From assembly GCA_003584705.1 (NCBI GenBank), contig AP018536.1:1612001-1676000 (forward strand): 64,000 bases of DNA. Reading direction: 5' to 3'. Every line of letters starts with the position of its first letter. Within the stretch, counting starts at the first letter, position 1. Position numbers and translations under genes: made by a program. Source of the stretch: Lachnospiraceae bacterium GAM79. GTDB lineage: Bacteria > Bacillota > Clostridia > Lachnospirales > Lachnospiraceae. The notes beneath the pieces are model-generated. The model worked only from the letters and a program-made list of their open reading frames with translations, did no database searches and was not told the origin of the DNA. Shown here in pieces: positions 53,436 through 61,189 of this stretch.

Positions 53436-53879
53436 ATGAAGAAGTATATTTCTGTATTCGCAATCATGCTTATGATTTTTTTGGCTGCGTGTTCTAATCA
53501 AAATATCTCATCTGCACCAACCAGCAATGAGAGCAATACACAATCTAACAGTGTTACAAAATTGGAAGAGGGCGTTTGGCCTGCGAATGAGTACACGGAG
53601 GGGCTTCCTGTTCCGCCTGGTACGGTTGCATGGGCTACACTTGATACAGAACATGGGAATTGCAGTATCAACCTTACCGGCGTTAGCGAAAACGACTATA
53701 ACGAGTACATGGAGATTTTGAACCAAGAAGGCTTTTCCGTAATTGAAAATGTGTCAGAGGAAATCGAGGGAGAAAACTATGTTTCTATCGGAACACTTTT
53801 GTCAAATGAAGAAAAGTGGATAAGCATCAGCTATGTTCCAGACAGTTTCGGTATCTACATTTCTTTTGTCAACAACTGA
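53436..53879 (+). CDS. Predicted lipoprotein
   Basis: A 147-residue secreted protein with a lipoprotein signal peptide, MKKYISVFAIMLMIFLAACS, whose lipobox LAAC would be lipidated at Cys19. A Ser/Asn/Thr-rich spacer follows and then a compact domain with VAWATLDTEHGNCSINLTGV. I recognise no named family. It starts 3 nt after the DUF1700-like gene and is the last cargo gene, so it is likely PadR-controlled and anchored outside the membrane. Confidence 0.8.
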   Translation: MKKYISVFAIMLMIFLAACSNQNISSAPTSNESNTQSNSVTKLEEGVWPANEYTEGLPVPPGTVAWATLDTEHGNCSINLTGVSENDYNEYMEILNQEGFSVIENVSEEIEGENYVSIGTLLSNEEKWISISYVPDSFGIYISFVNN

Positions 53880-53914
53880 ATGAACATAACGAAATAGCAA
53901 AGCCAGTCGAGCCA

Positions 53915-53956
53915 GTCAACGGTTAAGATGAACGGCGCATACGCGCCGCCGTTGAC
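53915..53956 (+). other. Nested hairpin between cargo and mobilization genes
   Basis: GTCAACGG (53915-53922) pairs with CCGTTGAC (53949-53956), and inside it GGCGC (53934-53938) pairs with GCGCC (53943-53947). There is no U-tract after it. It marks the boundary between AT-rich cargo and the GC-rich element core. Confidence 0.5.
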
Positions 53957-54048
53957 AGCCCCGCCCGCCTTTGCTGGCAGGCAATCAAGGGGTGGACAGC
54001 AAGGAGTGCTGCCCGCCCCGTACTATTATTCAGAGAGGGGGAATTTCC

Positions 54049-54471
54049 ATGACCGAGATTGAAGCCTATCAAGAGTATATCCGGTGCAAGCACAACGCCT
54101 TTTGTAAAGCCGTTATTCGGTATGCCGCCATCGGGAAAATCATACGGCTGCGGCAGAAATGGGAACGGGAAATTTCCCTTGACTATCTGACAAATGAGAA
54201 GTTTGTCCAGTTTGCCGAGCCGGAGCCGGACGAAGAACACCCCTTTATCGTCTGCGGCCAGACCGTCCTGCTCTGCAACGTCACCCTTGCCGCTGCACTC
54301 TCGACTTTGCCGGAACAAGCGCAGGAAGAAATCTTCCGCTACTATTTCCTGCACCAGCCGCAGCGCGTGATCGGTGCGTACTTTGGTCAAACACGCAGCA
54401 CAGCGGGGCGGCATATCCAACTTGCCTTGCAGCGGTTACGGGAGGAAATGGAGGTGAGCCGCCATGAGTAG
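54049..54471 (+). CDS. Sigma-70-like (region 4) protein of the mobile element
   Basis: A 140-residue protein whose C-terminal part (SALSTLPEQAQEEIFRYYFL-like: STLPEQAQEEIFRYYF, then RVIGAYFGQTRSTAGRHIQL) resembles sigma factor region 4 with its HTH. It matches the small sigma-like proteins common in Clostridiales conjugative and mobilizable elements. The frame is open from 53971, but ATG 54049 after GAGAGGGGG is the start. The next gene overlaps it by 8 nt. It probably controls element genes (inference). Confidence 0.75.
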   Translation: MTEIEAYQEYIRCKHNAFCKAVIRYAAIGKIIRLRQKWEREISLDYLTNEKFVQFAEPEPDEEHPFIVCGQTVLLCNVTLAAALSTLPEQAQEEIFRYYFLHQPQRVIGAYFGQTRSTAGRHIQLALQRLREEMEVSRHE

Positions 54472-54676
54472 GCTACTTCCCTATGAAACCATTGTCAAAG
54501 CCCATGAAGGCGACCCGGAAGCCGTGGACGCAGTTCTTTCCCACTATGCCGGATATATCCGATACTTTTCCAAAATGAACGGGCAAGTCAATGCCGAAGT
54601 TGAGGACTATGTGAAAGAACGGTTGATTGCCTGTCTGCTCAAATTCCAATTTGACTACCCGCCGGACGAGCCATAA
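54464..54676 (+). CDS. Small helix-turn-helix protein of the mobile element
   Basis: A 70-residue protein, MSRLLPYETIVKAHEGDPEA then VDAVLSHYAGYIRYFS. It matches the short HTH-domain proteins (Tn916 Orf8-like) that accompany a sigma-like gene in many Firmicute elements. It overlaps that gene by 8 nt. The role in regulation is inferred from context. Confidence 0.75.
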   Translation: MSRLLPYETIVKAHEGDPEAVDAVLSHYAGYIRYFSKMNGQVNAEVEDYVKERLIACLLKFQFDYPPDEP

Positions 54677-54711
54677 AAACTGAATACTTGCCGCCCACCG
54701 GCGGCCATCGA

Positions 54712-54747
54712 AAGCAGTAAGTCTTGAAAAAGATTTACTGCTTTTTT
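54712..54747 (+). terminator. Rho-independent terminator after the regulatory pair
   Basis: AGCAGTAAGTCTT (from about 54713) pairs with AAGATTTACTGCT around a GAAA-type loop, with one mismatch, followed by TTTTTT. Confidence 0.8.
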
Positions 54748-55194
54748 CTATTCTATTTCCGGCCATTTTGCCCCTTGCCGGTTGCAGTAGTGAGTGAAAA
54801 GAAAAATTCTCTACCCCGCCAGTTGCCAAAAAGCTGTTGCCCGGATTACAGGAGCAAAAGGAAATTTGAGAAAATCCCCGTCCAGCGGGTAGATGACGGT
54901 CTTTGAAATGTATCTTTAGCGGAAAGGAAAAAAGACCGCCTACAGCGGGCAGCAAAGCCCTTTTCGAGCGTTATATTAGCGGAAAATGAGAAGCCCCCAT
55001 ATGCGCCGGGGTTTGCAGTTACGGAGAGCAAGATTCTACCGAGGTGCCATAATTCGCCGTTCGCTCATTCTGCCCCATCGGAATCTTGTTGGGGAGTGCC
55101 TTCCCCAAACCCTGCTATGCGGCTTGTGCCGCTTGAAAATCCCACCAAAAAATACTTAAAAAATCGCCCACAAAACGGCGGTAAGTGAAAGGAG
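54748..55194. other. Non-coding region upstream of the mobilization genes, probable oriT
   Basis: About 450 nt without a supportable gene. It holds an inverted repeat TTGGGGA (55089-55095) / TCCCCAA (55102-55108) with a 6-nt loop, followed by ACCCTGCTATGCGGC. Origins of transfer are usually such repeats just upstream of mobC and relaxase genes, so oriT is proposed near 55089-55130. Two GCGG-rich short repeats near 54890-54950 are also visible. A 60-residue frame at 54724-54906 has no support. Confidence 0.45.
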
Positions 55195-55602
55195 TTGATA
55201 CCCATAGGAAAGCGATACAATACGCCCCACCGAAGCCATGTAGTCAAGACACGCATGACCGAAGAAGAATATGCCGACTTCACGGAACGGCTAAAGAATT
55301 ATGACATGAGCCAAGCCGAGTTTATCCGACAAGCCATTACAAGGGCGACCATTCGCCCCATTGTTACCGTTTCCCCGGTCAATGATGAACTGCTGTCCGC
55401 TGTTGGAAAGTTGATAGCCGAATACGGAAAAATCGGCGGCAACCTTAATCAGATCGCCCGTGCCCTCAACGAATACGGAACGCCCTACAATACGCTGTCC
55501 GTTGAAGTGCGAGCCGCCATTTCCGACCTTGCCGCCTTGAAGTTTGAAGTCTTGCGAAAGGTAGGTGACGCTGTTGGCAACATTCAAGCATATCAGCTCT
55601 AA
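55195..55602 (+). CDS. mobC: MobC-like relaxosome protein
   Basis: The 135-residue frame has an N-terminal ribbon-helix-helix-like part (KTRMTEEEYADFTERLKNYD; SQAEFIRQAITRATI) and the MobC signature GKIGGNLNQIARALNEYGTP. MobC helps the relaxase open oriT. The start is odd: AAAGGAG at 55188-55194 abuts the TTG at 55195, while the well-spaced codon (9 nt) is ATA at 55204, where the conserved GKRYNTPHRSH begins. An ATG-to-ATA change, or true ATA initiation, is possible. It overlaps the relaxase gene. Confidence 0.85.
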   Translation: MIPIGKRYNTPHRSHVVKTRMTEEEYADFTERLKNYDMSQAEFIRQAITRATIRPIVTVSPVNDELLSAVGKLIAEYGKIGGNLNQIARALNEYGTPYNTLSVEVRAAISDLAALKFEVLRKVGDAVGNIQAYQL

Positions 55603-57190
55603 AAATGCGGACTACGGTGCAGCCGAGCAGTATCTAACCTTTGAGCATGACGAGTTTACCATGAAGCCCACCCTTGACGAAGCCGGGCGGCTCATACCCC
55701 GGGAGGATTACCGAATAGCCACGCTGAACTGCGGCGAGGAAGATTTTGCCGTTGCCTGTATGCGGGCAAATCTCCAATACGGCAAGAACCAAAAACGGGA
55801 AGATGTGAAAAGCCACCACTATATCATTTCCTTTGACCCACGGGACGCAGCGGACAACGGTTTGACCGTAGACCGGGCGCAAGCATTGGGCGAGGAATTT
55901 TGTGCCGAGCATTTCCCCGGACACCAAGCCATTGTCTGCACCCACCCGGACGGACACAACCACAGCGGCAATATCCATGTTCATATCGTTATCAATTCTC
56001 TGCGTATTGAGGAAGTACCCTTGCTGCCCTACATGGACAGACCGGCAGATACCCGTGCCGGGTGCAAACATCGCTGCACGGACGCTGCTATGGAATACTT
56101 CAAAGCCGAGGTCATGGAGATGTGCCACCGGGAAAATCTCTATCAGATTGACCTATTGCATGGCAGTAAAAACCGCATTACCGAGCGTGAGTATTGGGCG
56201 CATAAAAAAGGACAAGCCAAACTTGACAAGGAAAATGCCGCCCTTGCAGCCGAGGGGAAGCCTGTAAAGCAGACCAAGTTTGAAACCGACAAGGCGAAGT
56301 TGCGGCAGACCATACGGAATGCCATGAGCGAAGCGACCACCTTTGACGAGTTTTCCGCTTTACTTCTGCAACAGGGCGTGACCGTCAAAGAGAGCCGAGG
56401 GCGATTGTCCTACCTTACCCCGGACAGAACGAAACCCATTACCGCCCGAAAACTGGGAGATGATTTTGACCGTGCTGCTGTTCTTACTCTTTTGGAGCAG
56501 AACGCCCACAGAGCCGCCGAAAAGACCGTACCCATACCCGAATACCATACCGCTGAAACAAACCGCACAGAGCGAGGAAAAACGCAGAAAATCGCCCCGA
56601 CAGGCAACATTCAGAGAATGGTTGACCGTGCGGCGAAGCGAGCCGAGGGAAAAGGTATCGGCTATGACCGTTGGGCGGCTGTCCACAATCTCAAACAGAT
56701 GGCGGCTACCGTTGCCGCTATGGAGCAATACGGCTTTACCCCGGATGAACTGGACGCAGCCCTTGTGTCTGCCAATGCGGATTTACACAGCAGCACCGCC
56801 AAGCTGAAGCCCATTGAAACGGCTATCCGTGAGAAAAAGGACTTGCAGAAACAGGTGCTTGCCTATGCCAAGACAAGAGATGTGCGTGACGGATTGAAAA
56901 AGCAGAAAACCGATAAGGCACGCAAAGCCTACCGGGAAAAGCATGAAAGCGACTTTATCATAGCAGACGCAGCCGTAAGATATTTTCGGCAAAAAGGCAT
57001 TACCAAGCTGCCCACCTATAAATCGTTGCAGGCTGAAATCGAGCAGCTTACCGCCGAGAAGAACGCCCTTTACAACGAGTACCGGGCAAATAAAGAGCGT
57101 GTCCGGGAGTTGCAGACCATGAAAAGCAATCTTTCCCAAATGCACCACGGCGAGCCGAGCCGACAGAAAAAGCATGAACAGGAGCGTTAA
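55565..57190 (+). CDS. mobA: MobP-type relaxase/mobilization nuclease
   Basis: The relaxase nicks oriT and pilots the strand during mobilization. In the 541-residue protein the N-terminal nuclease domain has the metal-binding histidine motif HPDGHNHSGNIHVHIVIN (about residues 126-143), and a probable catalytic tyrosine occurs in the N-terminal KNADYGAAEQYLTFEHDEF. The C-terminal half is charged and helical (ADLHSSTAKLKPIETAIREK; ELQTMKSNLSQMHHG), perhaps for primase or coupling contacts. The start may be GTG 55565 or TTG 55574. It overlaps the MobC-like gene by 38 nt. Confidence 0.92.
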   Translation: MTLLATFKHISSKNADYGAAEQYLTFEHDEFTMKPTLDEAGRLIPREDYRIATLNCGEEDFAVACMRANLQYGKNQKREDVKSHHYIISFDPRDAADNGLTVDRAQALGEEFCAEHFPGHQAIVCTHPDGHNHSGNIHVHIVINSLRIEEVPLLPYMDRPADTRAGCKHRCTDAAMEYFKAEVMEMCHRENLYQIDLLHGSKNRITEREYWAHKKGQAKLDKENAALAAEGKPVKQTKFETDKAKLRQTIRNAMSEATTFDEFSALLLQQGVTVKESRGRLSYLTPDRTKPITARKLGDDFDRAAVLTLLEQNAHRAAEKTVPIPEYHTAETNRTERGKTQKIAPTGNIQRMVDRAAKRAEGKGIGYDRWAAVHNLKQMAATVAAMEQYGFTPDELDAALVSANADLHSSTAKLKPIETAIREKKDLQKQVLAYAKTRDVRDGLKKQKTDKARKAYREKHESDFIIADAAVRYFRQKGITKLPTYKSLQAEIEQLTAEKNALYNEYRANKERVRELQTMKSNLSQMHHGEPSRQKKHEQER

Positions 57191-57407
57191 AAACCGCCCC
57201 GAAATGATACCGAAACCAAACAAAAACAGGGATATGCCCTTACCCCTATCCGCAATACTCCCCGACCTCAAAACAGGGCGTACAGGGCAAAAAATCCCCG
57301 AAAATGATACCGAGAAGATACAGTTTTCCCGCCCTATCCGTGATACCCACGGAAACGGCAGAAAGGAGCGTACCAATGCCACGCATGAGCAACAAACGGC
57401 GGCTTGA
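57174..57407 (+). CDS. Possible small protein after the relaxase
   Basis: A 77-residue frame, Arg/Lys/Pro-rich, starting inside the relaxase end and overlapping the next small gene by 32 nt. No ribosome binding site is convincing and I recognise no family. It is listed because otherwise 57191-57375 would be non-coding; it may well be spurious. Confidence 0.25.
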   Translation: MNRSVKNRPEMIPKPNKNRDMPLPLSAILPDLKTGRTGQKIPENDTEKIQFSRPIRDTHGNGRKERTNATHEQQTAA

Positions 57408-57570
57408 ATGGAGCTTTTTCCTCAACCACCGAAACCGAATTACCTATAACGACCTTTGCCGGGGCTGCACCCACGATTGCAAGCAGAGTTTCCGAACCGT
57501 GATTATCCTCTGCCACCGGTATTACTCCAAGCGTTGGAAACCAAAGGAGGACACCGCCTATGGCAGATAA
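57376..57570 (+). CDS. Small Cys-containing protein of the mobile element
   Basis: A 64-residue protein, MPRMSNKRRLEWSFFLNHRN then ITYNDLCRGCTHDCKQSFR. It has a CxxCxxxC cluster that could bind metal. AAAGGAG lies 7 nt before the ATG at 57376, and the gene overlaps the next by 11 nt, supporting it as real. Similar short proteins accompany replication genes in Clostridiales elements as far as I recall. Function unknown. Confidence 0.65.
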   Translation: MPRMSNKRRLEWSFFLNHRNRITYNDLCRGCTHDCKQSFRTVIILCHRYYSKRWKPKEDTAYGR

Positions 57571-58303
57571 CCGCAAATATTACTACCTCAAACTGAAAGA
57601 AAGCTATTTTGATGATGACGCTATCGTGCTGTTGGAGAGTATGCCGGACGGTATTCTCTATTCCAACATTCTCTTGAAGCTGTACTTAAAATCGCTGAAA
57701 AACGGCGGCAAGTTGCAGCTTGACGAGAATATCCCTTACACAGCACAGATGATCGCCACTCTTACCCGTCAGCAGGTAGGCACGGTGGAACGGGCGTTAG
57801 GGATTTTTCAGCAGTTGGGGCTTGTGGAGCAGCTACACGGCGGCTTGCTCTACATGACCGATATTGAACTGATGATAGGGCAATCCTCTACCGAAGCGGA
57901 ACGAAAACGGGCGGCAAGGCTTGCAAACAAGGCTTTGCCACCACCCCGGACAAACGGCGGACATTTGTCCGACATTCGTCCACCAGAGATAGAGATAAAG
58001 AAAGAGATAGATATAGAGATAGAAAAAGAGAGAGAGTTAGAAACGGGACAAGCCCCCGCCCGCAGCTATGGCAGATACAACAATGTTTTTCTTTCCGATA
58101 CGGAACTGGACGAGCTGAAAGCGGAACTGCCCGACAAATGGGAGTATTATATTGACCGCTTATCTACTCATATAGCGTCCAAAGGAACGAAATACCGCAG
58201 TCATGCAGCCACGATATACAAGTGGGCGCAGGAGGACGAAGCCAAGAAACCGCCGAAAAAAGGCATACCCGATTACACCTTTAAGGAGGGCGAGAGTTTA
58301 TGA
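57560..58303 (+). CDS. Phage-type replisome organizer N-terminal domain protein
   Basis: The 247-residue protein begins YYYLKLKESYFDDDAIVLLE followed by SMPDGILYSNILLKLYLKS, the winged-helix replisome-organizer domain seen in phage and element replication proteins (DnaD/DnaB-like role). A charged Glu/Ile/Lys linker (about residues 140-165) and a C-terminal helical domain follow. It overlaps the DnaC-like gene by 4 nt, so the two likely act together to load a helicase on the excised circle (inference). Confidence 0.85.
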   Translation: MADNRKYYYLKLKESYFDDDAIVLLESMPDGILYSNILLKLYLKSLKNGGKLQLDENIPYTAQMIATLTRQQVGTVERALGIFQQLGLVEQLHGGLLYMTDIELMIGQSSTEAERKRAARLANKALPPPRTNGGHLSDIRPPEIEIKKEIDIEIEKERELETGQAPARSYGRYNNVFLSDTELDELKAELPDKWEYYIDRLSTHIASKGTKYRSHAATIYKWAQEDEAKKPPKKGIPDYTFKEGESL

Positions 58304-59139
58304 CTGAACTTTTTACCGATACCGTTTTGAATATGATGACTACTACCGCAGAGCCGGAGGACTACACGGGCGAGGACGGTCTGCTTTACTGCGGCAAGTG
58401 CCGCACGGCGAAAGAAGCCTACTTTCCCAAAGAAACCGCCGCATGGTTGGGGCATGACAAGCACCCGACAGAATGTGACTGCCAACGGGAGAAGCGTTTG
58501 GAATGTGAATCCGCCGAGGAACGCAGACGACACCTTGACACCGTTATGGAACTGAAACGCCGGGGCTTTACCGACCTCACCATGCAGGAATGGACTTTTG
58601 CACATGACAACGGCAAATGCCCGCAGATGAGCAAGGCACATTTATATGTGGAGCATTGGGAGCAGATGAGAGAAAACAACTATGGTCTGCTCTTGTGGGG
58701 CAAGGTAGGCACAGGAAAAAGCTATTTTGCCGGGTGCATTGCCAATGCCCTTATGGAACAGGAAATCTCCGTCCGCATGACAAACTTTTCTGCGATACTG
58801 AATGATTTAACTGCCAGCTTTGAGGGGCGAAACGAATATATCGAGCGTCTTTGCCGTTTCCCTCTGCTGATACTTGATGATTTTGGTATGGAGCGTGGCA
58901 CAGAGTACGGTTTGGAACAGGTCTACAATGTAATTGACAGCCGATACCGCAGCCGAAAGCCGCTGATTGTCACCACCAATCTAAGCCTTACGGAACTGCA
59001 AAATCCACAGGACACCGCCCACGCCCGTATCTATGACCGAGTGCTTGAAATGTGTCTGCCTATCCTCTTTACAGGCGAGAACTTCCGAAAGGAAACGGCA
59101 CAAGCCAAGCTCAATGGACTAAAAGAACTGTTGAAGTGA
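58300..59139 (+). CDS. DnaC-like AAA+ ATPase (helicase loader)
   Basis: The 279-residue protein has an N-terminal Cys-rich segment (LLYCGKCRTAKE; HPTECDCQ) and an AAA+ domain with Walker A GKVGTGKS (about residues 133-140), Walker B LLILDDFGMERG, and the sensor region PLIVTTNLSLTEL. It resembles DnaC/IstB-type helicase loaders. Paired with the replisome organizer upstream. It supports plasmid-like replication of the mobile element. Confidence 0.9.
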   Translation: MTELFTDTVLNMMTTTAEPEDYTGEDGLLYCGKCRTAKEAYFPKETAAWLGHDKHPTECDCQREKRLECESAEERRRHLDTVMELKRRGFTDLTMQEWTFAHDNGKCPQMSKAHLYVEHWEQMRENNYGLLLWGKVGTGKSYFAGCIANALMEQEISVRMTNFSAILNDLTASFEGRNEYIERLCRFPLLILDDFGMERGTEYGLEQVYNVIDSRYRSRKPLIVTTNLSLTELQNPQDTAHARIYDRVLEMCLPILFTGENFRKETAQAKLNGLKELLK

Positions 59140-59151
59140 AAGGAGTTGCCT

Positions 59152-59349
59152 ATGACAGAAAACAAACAGAATAACAATGACCGCACCGACCGCCGCCCGG
59201 ACTGCGTGACGGAGATCCGCATGGGTAACACCGTGCTTGTTGTGTCCGGCTTTTTCAAGAAAGATACCACAGCCACCGCAGCCGACAAGATGATGAAAGT
59301 GCTTGAAGCGGAAACCGCAGCTACACACAAGCCAAGTTATACTGCATGA
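59152..59349 (+). CDS. Transposon-encoded TnpW-family protein
   Basis: A 65-residue protein with the core CVTEIRMGNTVLVVSGFFKK, which I recognise as the TnpW-like family found just upstream of large serine recombinases in Tn4451-type elements. The ATG at 59152 follows AAAGGAG; an in-frame TTG two codons earlier is not needed. The exact role is unknown to me. Confidence 0.8.
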   Translation: MTENKQNNNDRTDRRPDCVTEIRMGNTVLVVSGFFKKDTTATAADKMMKVLEAETAATHKPSYTA

Positions 59350-59415
59350 CAAGCCTAATTCCAAAAAATCGTCATAATGACGGGCGATAAAGAAGCAAAA
59401 TTCACATTTACCAGC

Positions 59416-59445
59416 TATACAGACAGCCGCCCCGTGTGATATAAT
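59416..59445 (+). promoter_or_regulatory. Predicted promoter of the serine recombinase gene
   Basis: A perfect -10 TATAAT (59440-59445) with a weak -35 TATACA (59416-59421) and an 18-bp spacer, about 45 nt before the recombinase start. Confidence 0.55.
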
Positions 59446-59490
59446 TTCCTTACGGAATAGCGGGGCTGGCTGTCGGAAATGGAGGAAACC

Positions 59491-61104
59491 ATGATTAGAC
59501 AGACAACCCAAAACCTCATTACTGCCCTTTATCCGAGATTATCCCATGAAGATGAATTGCAGGGCGAGAGTAATTCCATCTCCAACCAGAAGCGTATTTT
59601 GGAAAGCTATGCAAAGCAGAACGGCTTTACCAATCTCCAATGGTACACGGACGATGGGTACTCCGGTGCGAACTTCCAAAGACCCGGTTTTCAAGCCATG
59701 CTTGCGGATATTGAAGCCGGGAAAGTCGGAACGGTCATTGTCAAGGATATGTCGAGATTAGGGCGAAACTATCTCCAAGTGGGAATGTATACGGACATGA
59801 TTTTCCCACAAAGGGGCGTTCGCTTTATCGCTATCAACGATGGAGTGGACAGCGCACAGGGCGACAATGATTTTGCCCCTCTGCGTAATATCTTCAACGA
59901 ATGGATGGTGAGAGATACGAGCAAGAAAATCAAGGCAGTTTTCCGCAGCAAAGGCATGAGTGGCAAGCCTATCACAAGTCAGCCGGTCTATGGCTATCTC
60001 AAAGGCGAGGACGGACGCTTTATCGTGGACGAAGAAGCTGCCCCGGTCGTCAAGCAGATTTTCAGCTTGTGCCTTGCCGGGAACGGTCCGACCAAAATCG
60101 CCCGTATATTGACCGAGCAGCAAATCCCAACACCGGGTACATTGGAATACCGCAGGACAGGCAGCACACGCCGTTACTACCCCGATTATCCCTACAAGTG
60201 GGCGACCAACACGATTGTCCATATCCTTGAACGCAAGGAATATCTGGGGCATACGGTAAACTTCAAGACCGAGAAAGTGTCCTACAAGGTCAAATCAAGC
60301 GTGGAAAATCCCGAAGAAAAACAGGTCATTTTCGAGAATACCCATGAGCCAATCATTGACCTTGCCACATGGGAGCGTGTGCAGGAATTACGCAAGCAGC
60401 GCAAGCGTCCAAACCGCTATGATGAAGTCGGTCTGTTCTCCGGCTTGCTGTTCTGCGCCGATTGTGGGAGCGTCCTCTATCAGCAGAGATACGAGAACAA
60501 AACCCGAAAACAGGATTGCTACATCTGCGGCAACTACAAGAAGCGTACCCACGATTGCACCGCACATTTTATCCGCACCGACCTTTTGACTGCGGGTGTG
60601 ACCGCCAATCTGCGGAAAGTGACAAGCTATGCAGCCAAGCATGAAAAGCAGTTTATGAAGCTGCTGATCGAGCAGAACGAGGACGGCGGCAAACGCCGCA
60701 ACGCTGCCAAGCGAAAGGAACTGGACGCAGCCGAAAAGCGGATTGCGGAGCTGTCCGCTATCTTCAAGCGGCTTTATGAGGACAGTGTGACCGGGCGTAT
60801 TTCTGATGAACGCTTTGCGGAACTTTCCGCAGACTATGAAGCCGAACAGAAACAGGTCAAGAGCCGTGCCGCCGAACTGCAAGCGGAACTGGCAAAGGCG
60901 CAGGAAGCCACGGTTAATGCGGAAAAGTTTATGAAAGTTGTCCGCAAGTACACCAGCTTTGAGGAATTGACCCATACCCTGCTGCGGGAGTTTATTGAAA
61001 AAATCGTTGTCCATGAGTGCAGCTATGACGAGAACGGCACACGCAGACAGGACATTGATATTTATTACAGCTTTGTCGGCAAGGTAGAACTTCCCGACGA
61101 ATAA
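59491..61104 (+). CDS. Large serine recombinase (integrase/excisionase)
   Basis: The 537-residue protein integrates and excises the element. The resolvase catalytic domain has the nucleophile context ALYPRLSHEDE (Ser18) and VIVKDMSRLGRNYLQVGMYT. The recombinase domain (PVYGYLKGEDGRFIVDEEAA; GPTKIARILTEQQIPTPG), a Cys4 zinc ribbon (FCADCGSVLYQ; CYICGNYKKRTHDC) and a C-terminal coiled coil follow. GGAGG at 59481-59485 selects the ATG at 59491 over the one at 59479. It lies 85 nt from the right end, as usual for such elements. Confidence 0.96.
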   Translation: MIRQTTQNLITALYPRLSHEDELQGESNSISNQKRILESYAKQNGFTNLQWYTDDGYSGANFQRPGFQAMLADIEAGKVGTVIVKDMSRLGRNYLQVGMYTDMIFPQRGVRFIAINDGVDSAQGDNDFAPLRNIFNEWMVRDTSKKIKAVFRSKGMSGKPITSQPVYGYLKGEDGRFIVDEEAAPVVKQIFSLCLAGNGPTKIARILTEQQIPTPGTLEYRRTGSTRRYYPDYPYKWATNTIVHILERKEYLGHTVNFKTEKVSYKVKSSVENPEEKQVIFENTHEPIIDLATWERVQELRKQRKRPNRYDEVGLFSGLLFCADCGSVLYQQRYENKTRKQDCYICGNYKKRTHDCTAHFIRTDLLTAGVTANLRKVTSYAAKHEKQFMKLLIEQNEDGGKRRNAAKRKELDAAEKRIAELSAIFKRLYEDSVTGRISDERFAELSADYEAEQKQVKSRAAELQAELAKAQEATVNAEKFMKVVRKYTSFEELTHTLLREFIEKIVVHECSYDENGTRRQDIDIYYSFVGKVELPDE

Positions 61105-61189
61105 TGCCCGACCTATCCGACACAGTAGCTAAGTGCCGGATGGGAACGGCAAAAAAATTTTACACTTCTATTGCTTCTTTATCAGACAC

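Larger units (their letters stand above)
52431..61189 (+). mobile_element. Integrative mobilizable element with serine recombinase, MobP relaxase and PadR cargo
   Basis: An 8759-bp insertion bounded by the shared tetranucleotide ACAC (52427-52430 left, 61186-61189 right). It carries a large serine recombinase at the right end, a TnpW-like gene, relaxase, MobC-like gene, DnaC-like ATPase, replisome organizer, a sigma-like and an HTH gene, plus a left-end PadR cargo operon. No type IV secretion genes are present, so it is mobilizable rather than self-conjugative. The recombinase plus TnpW arrangement resembles Tn4451-type elements (family knowledge). The core is GC-rich relative to the AT-rich cargo. 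Confidence 0.85.

Noticed and set aside
54724..54906. 60-residue frame in the probable oriT region
   Set aside because: It starts inside a terminator, lacks a ribosome binding site, and has a biased composition typical of chance frames.
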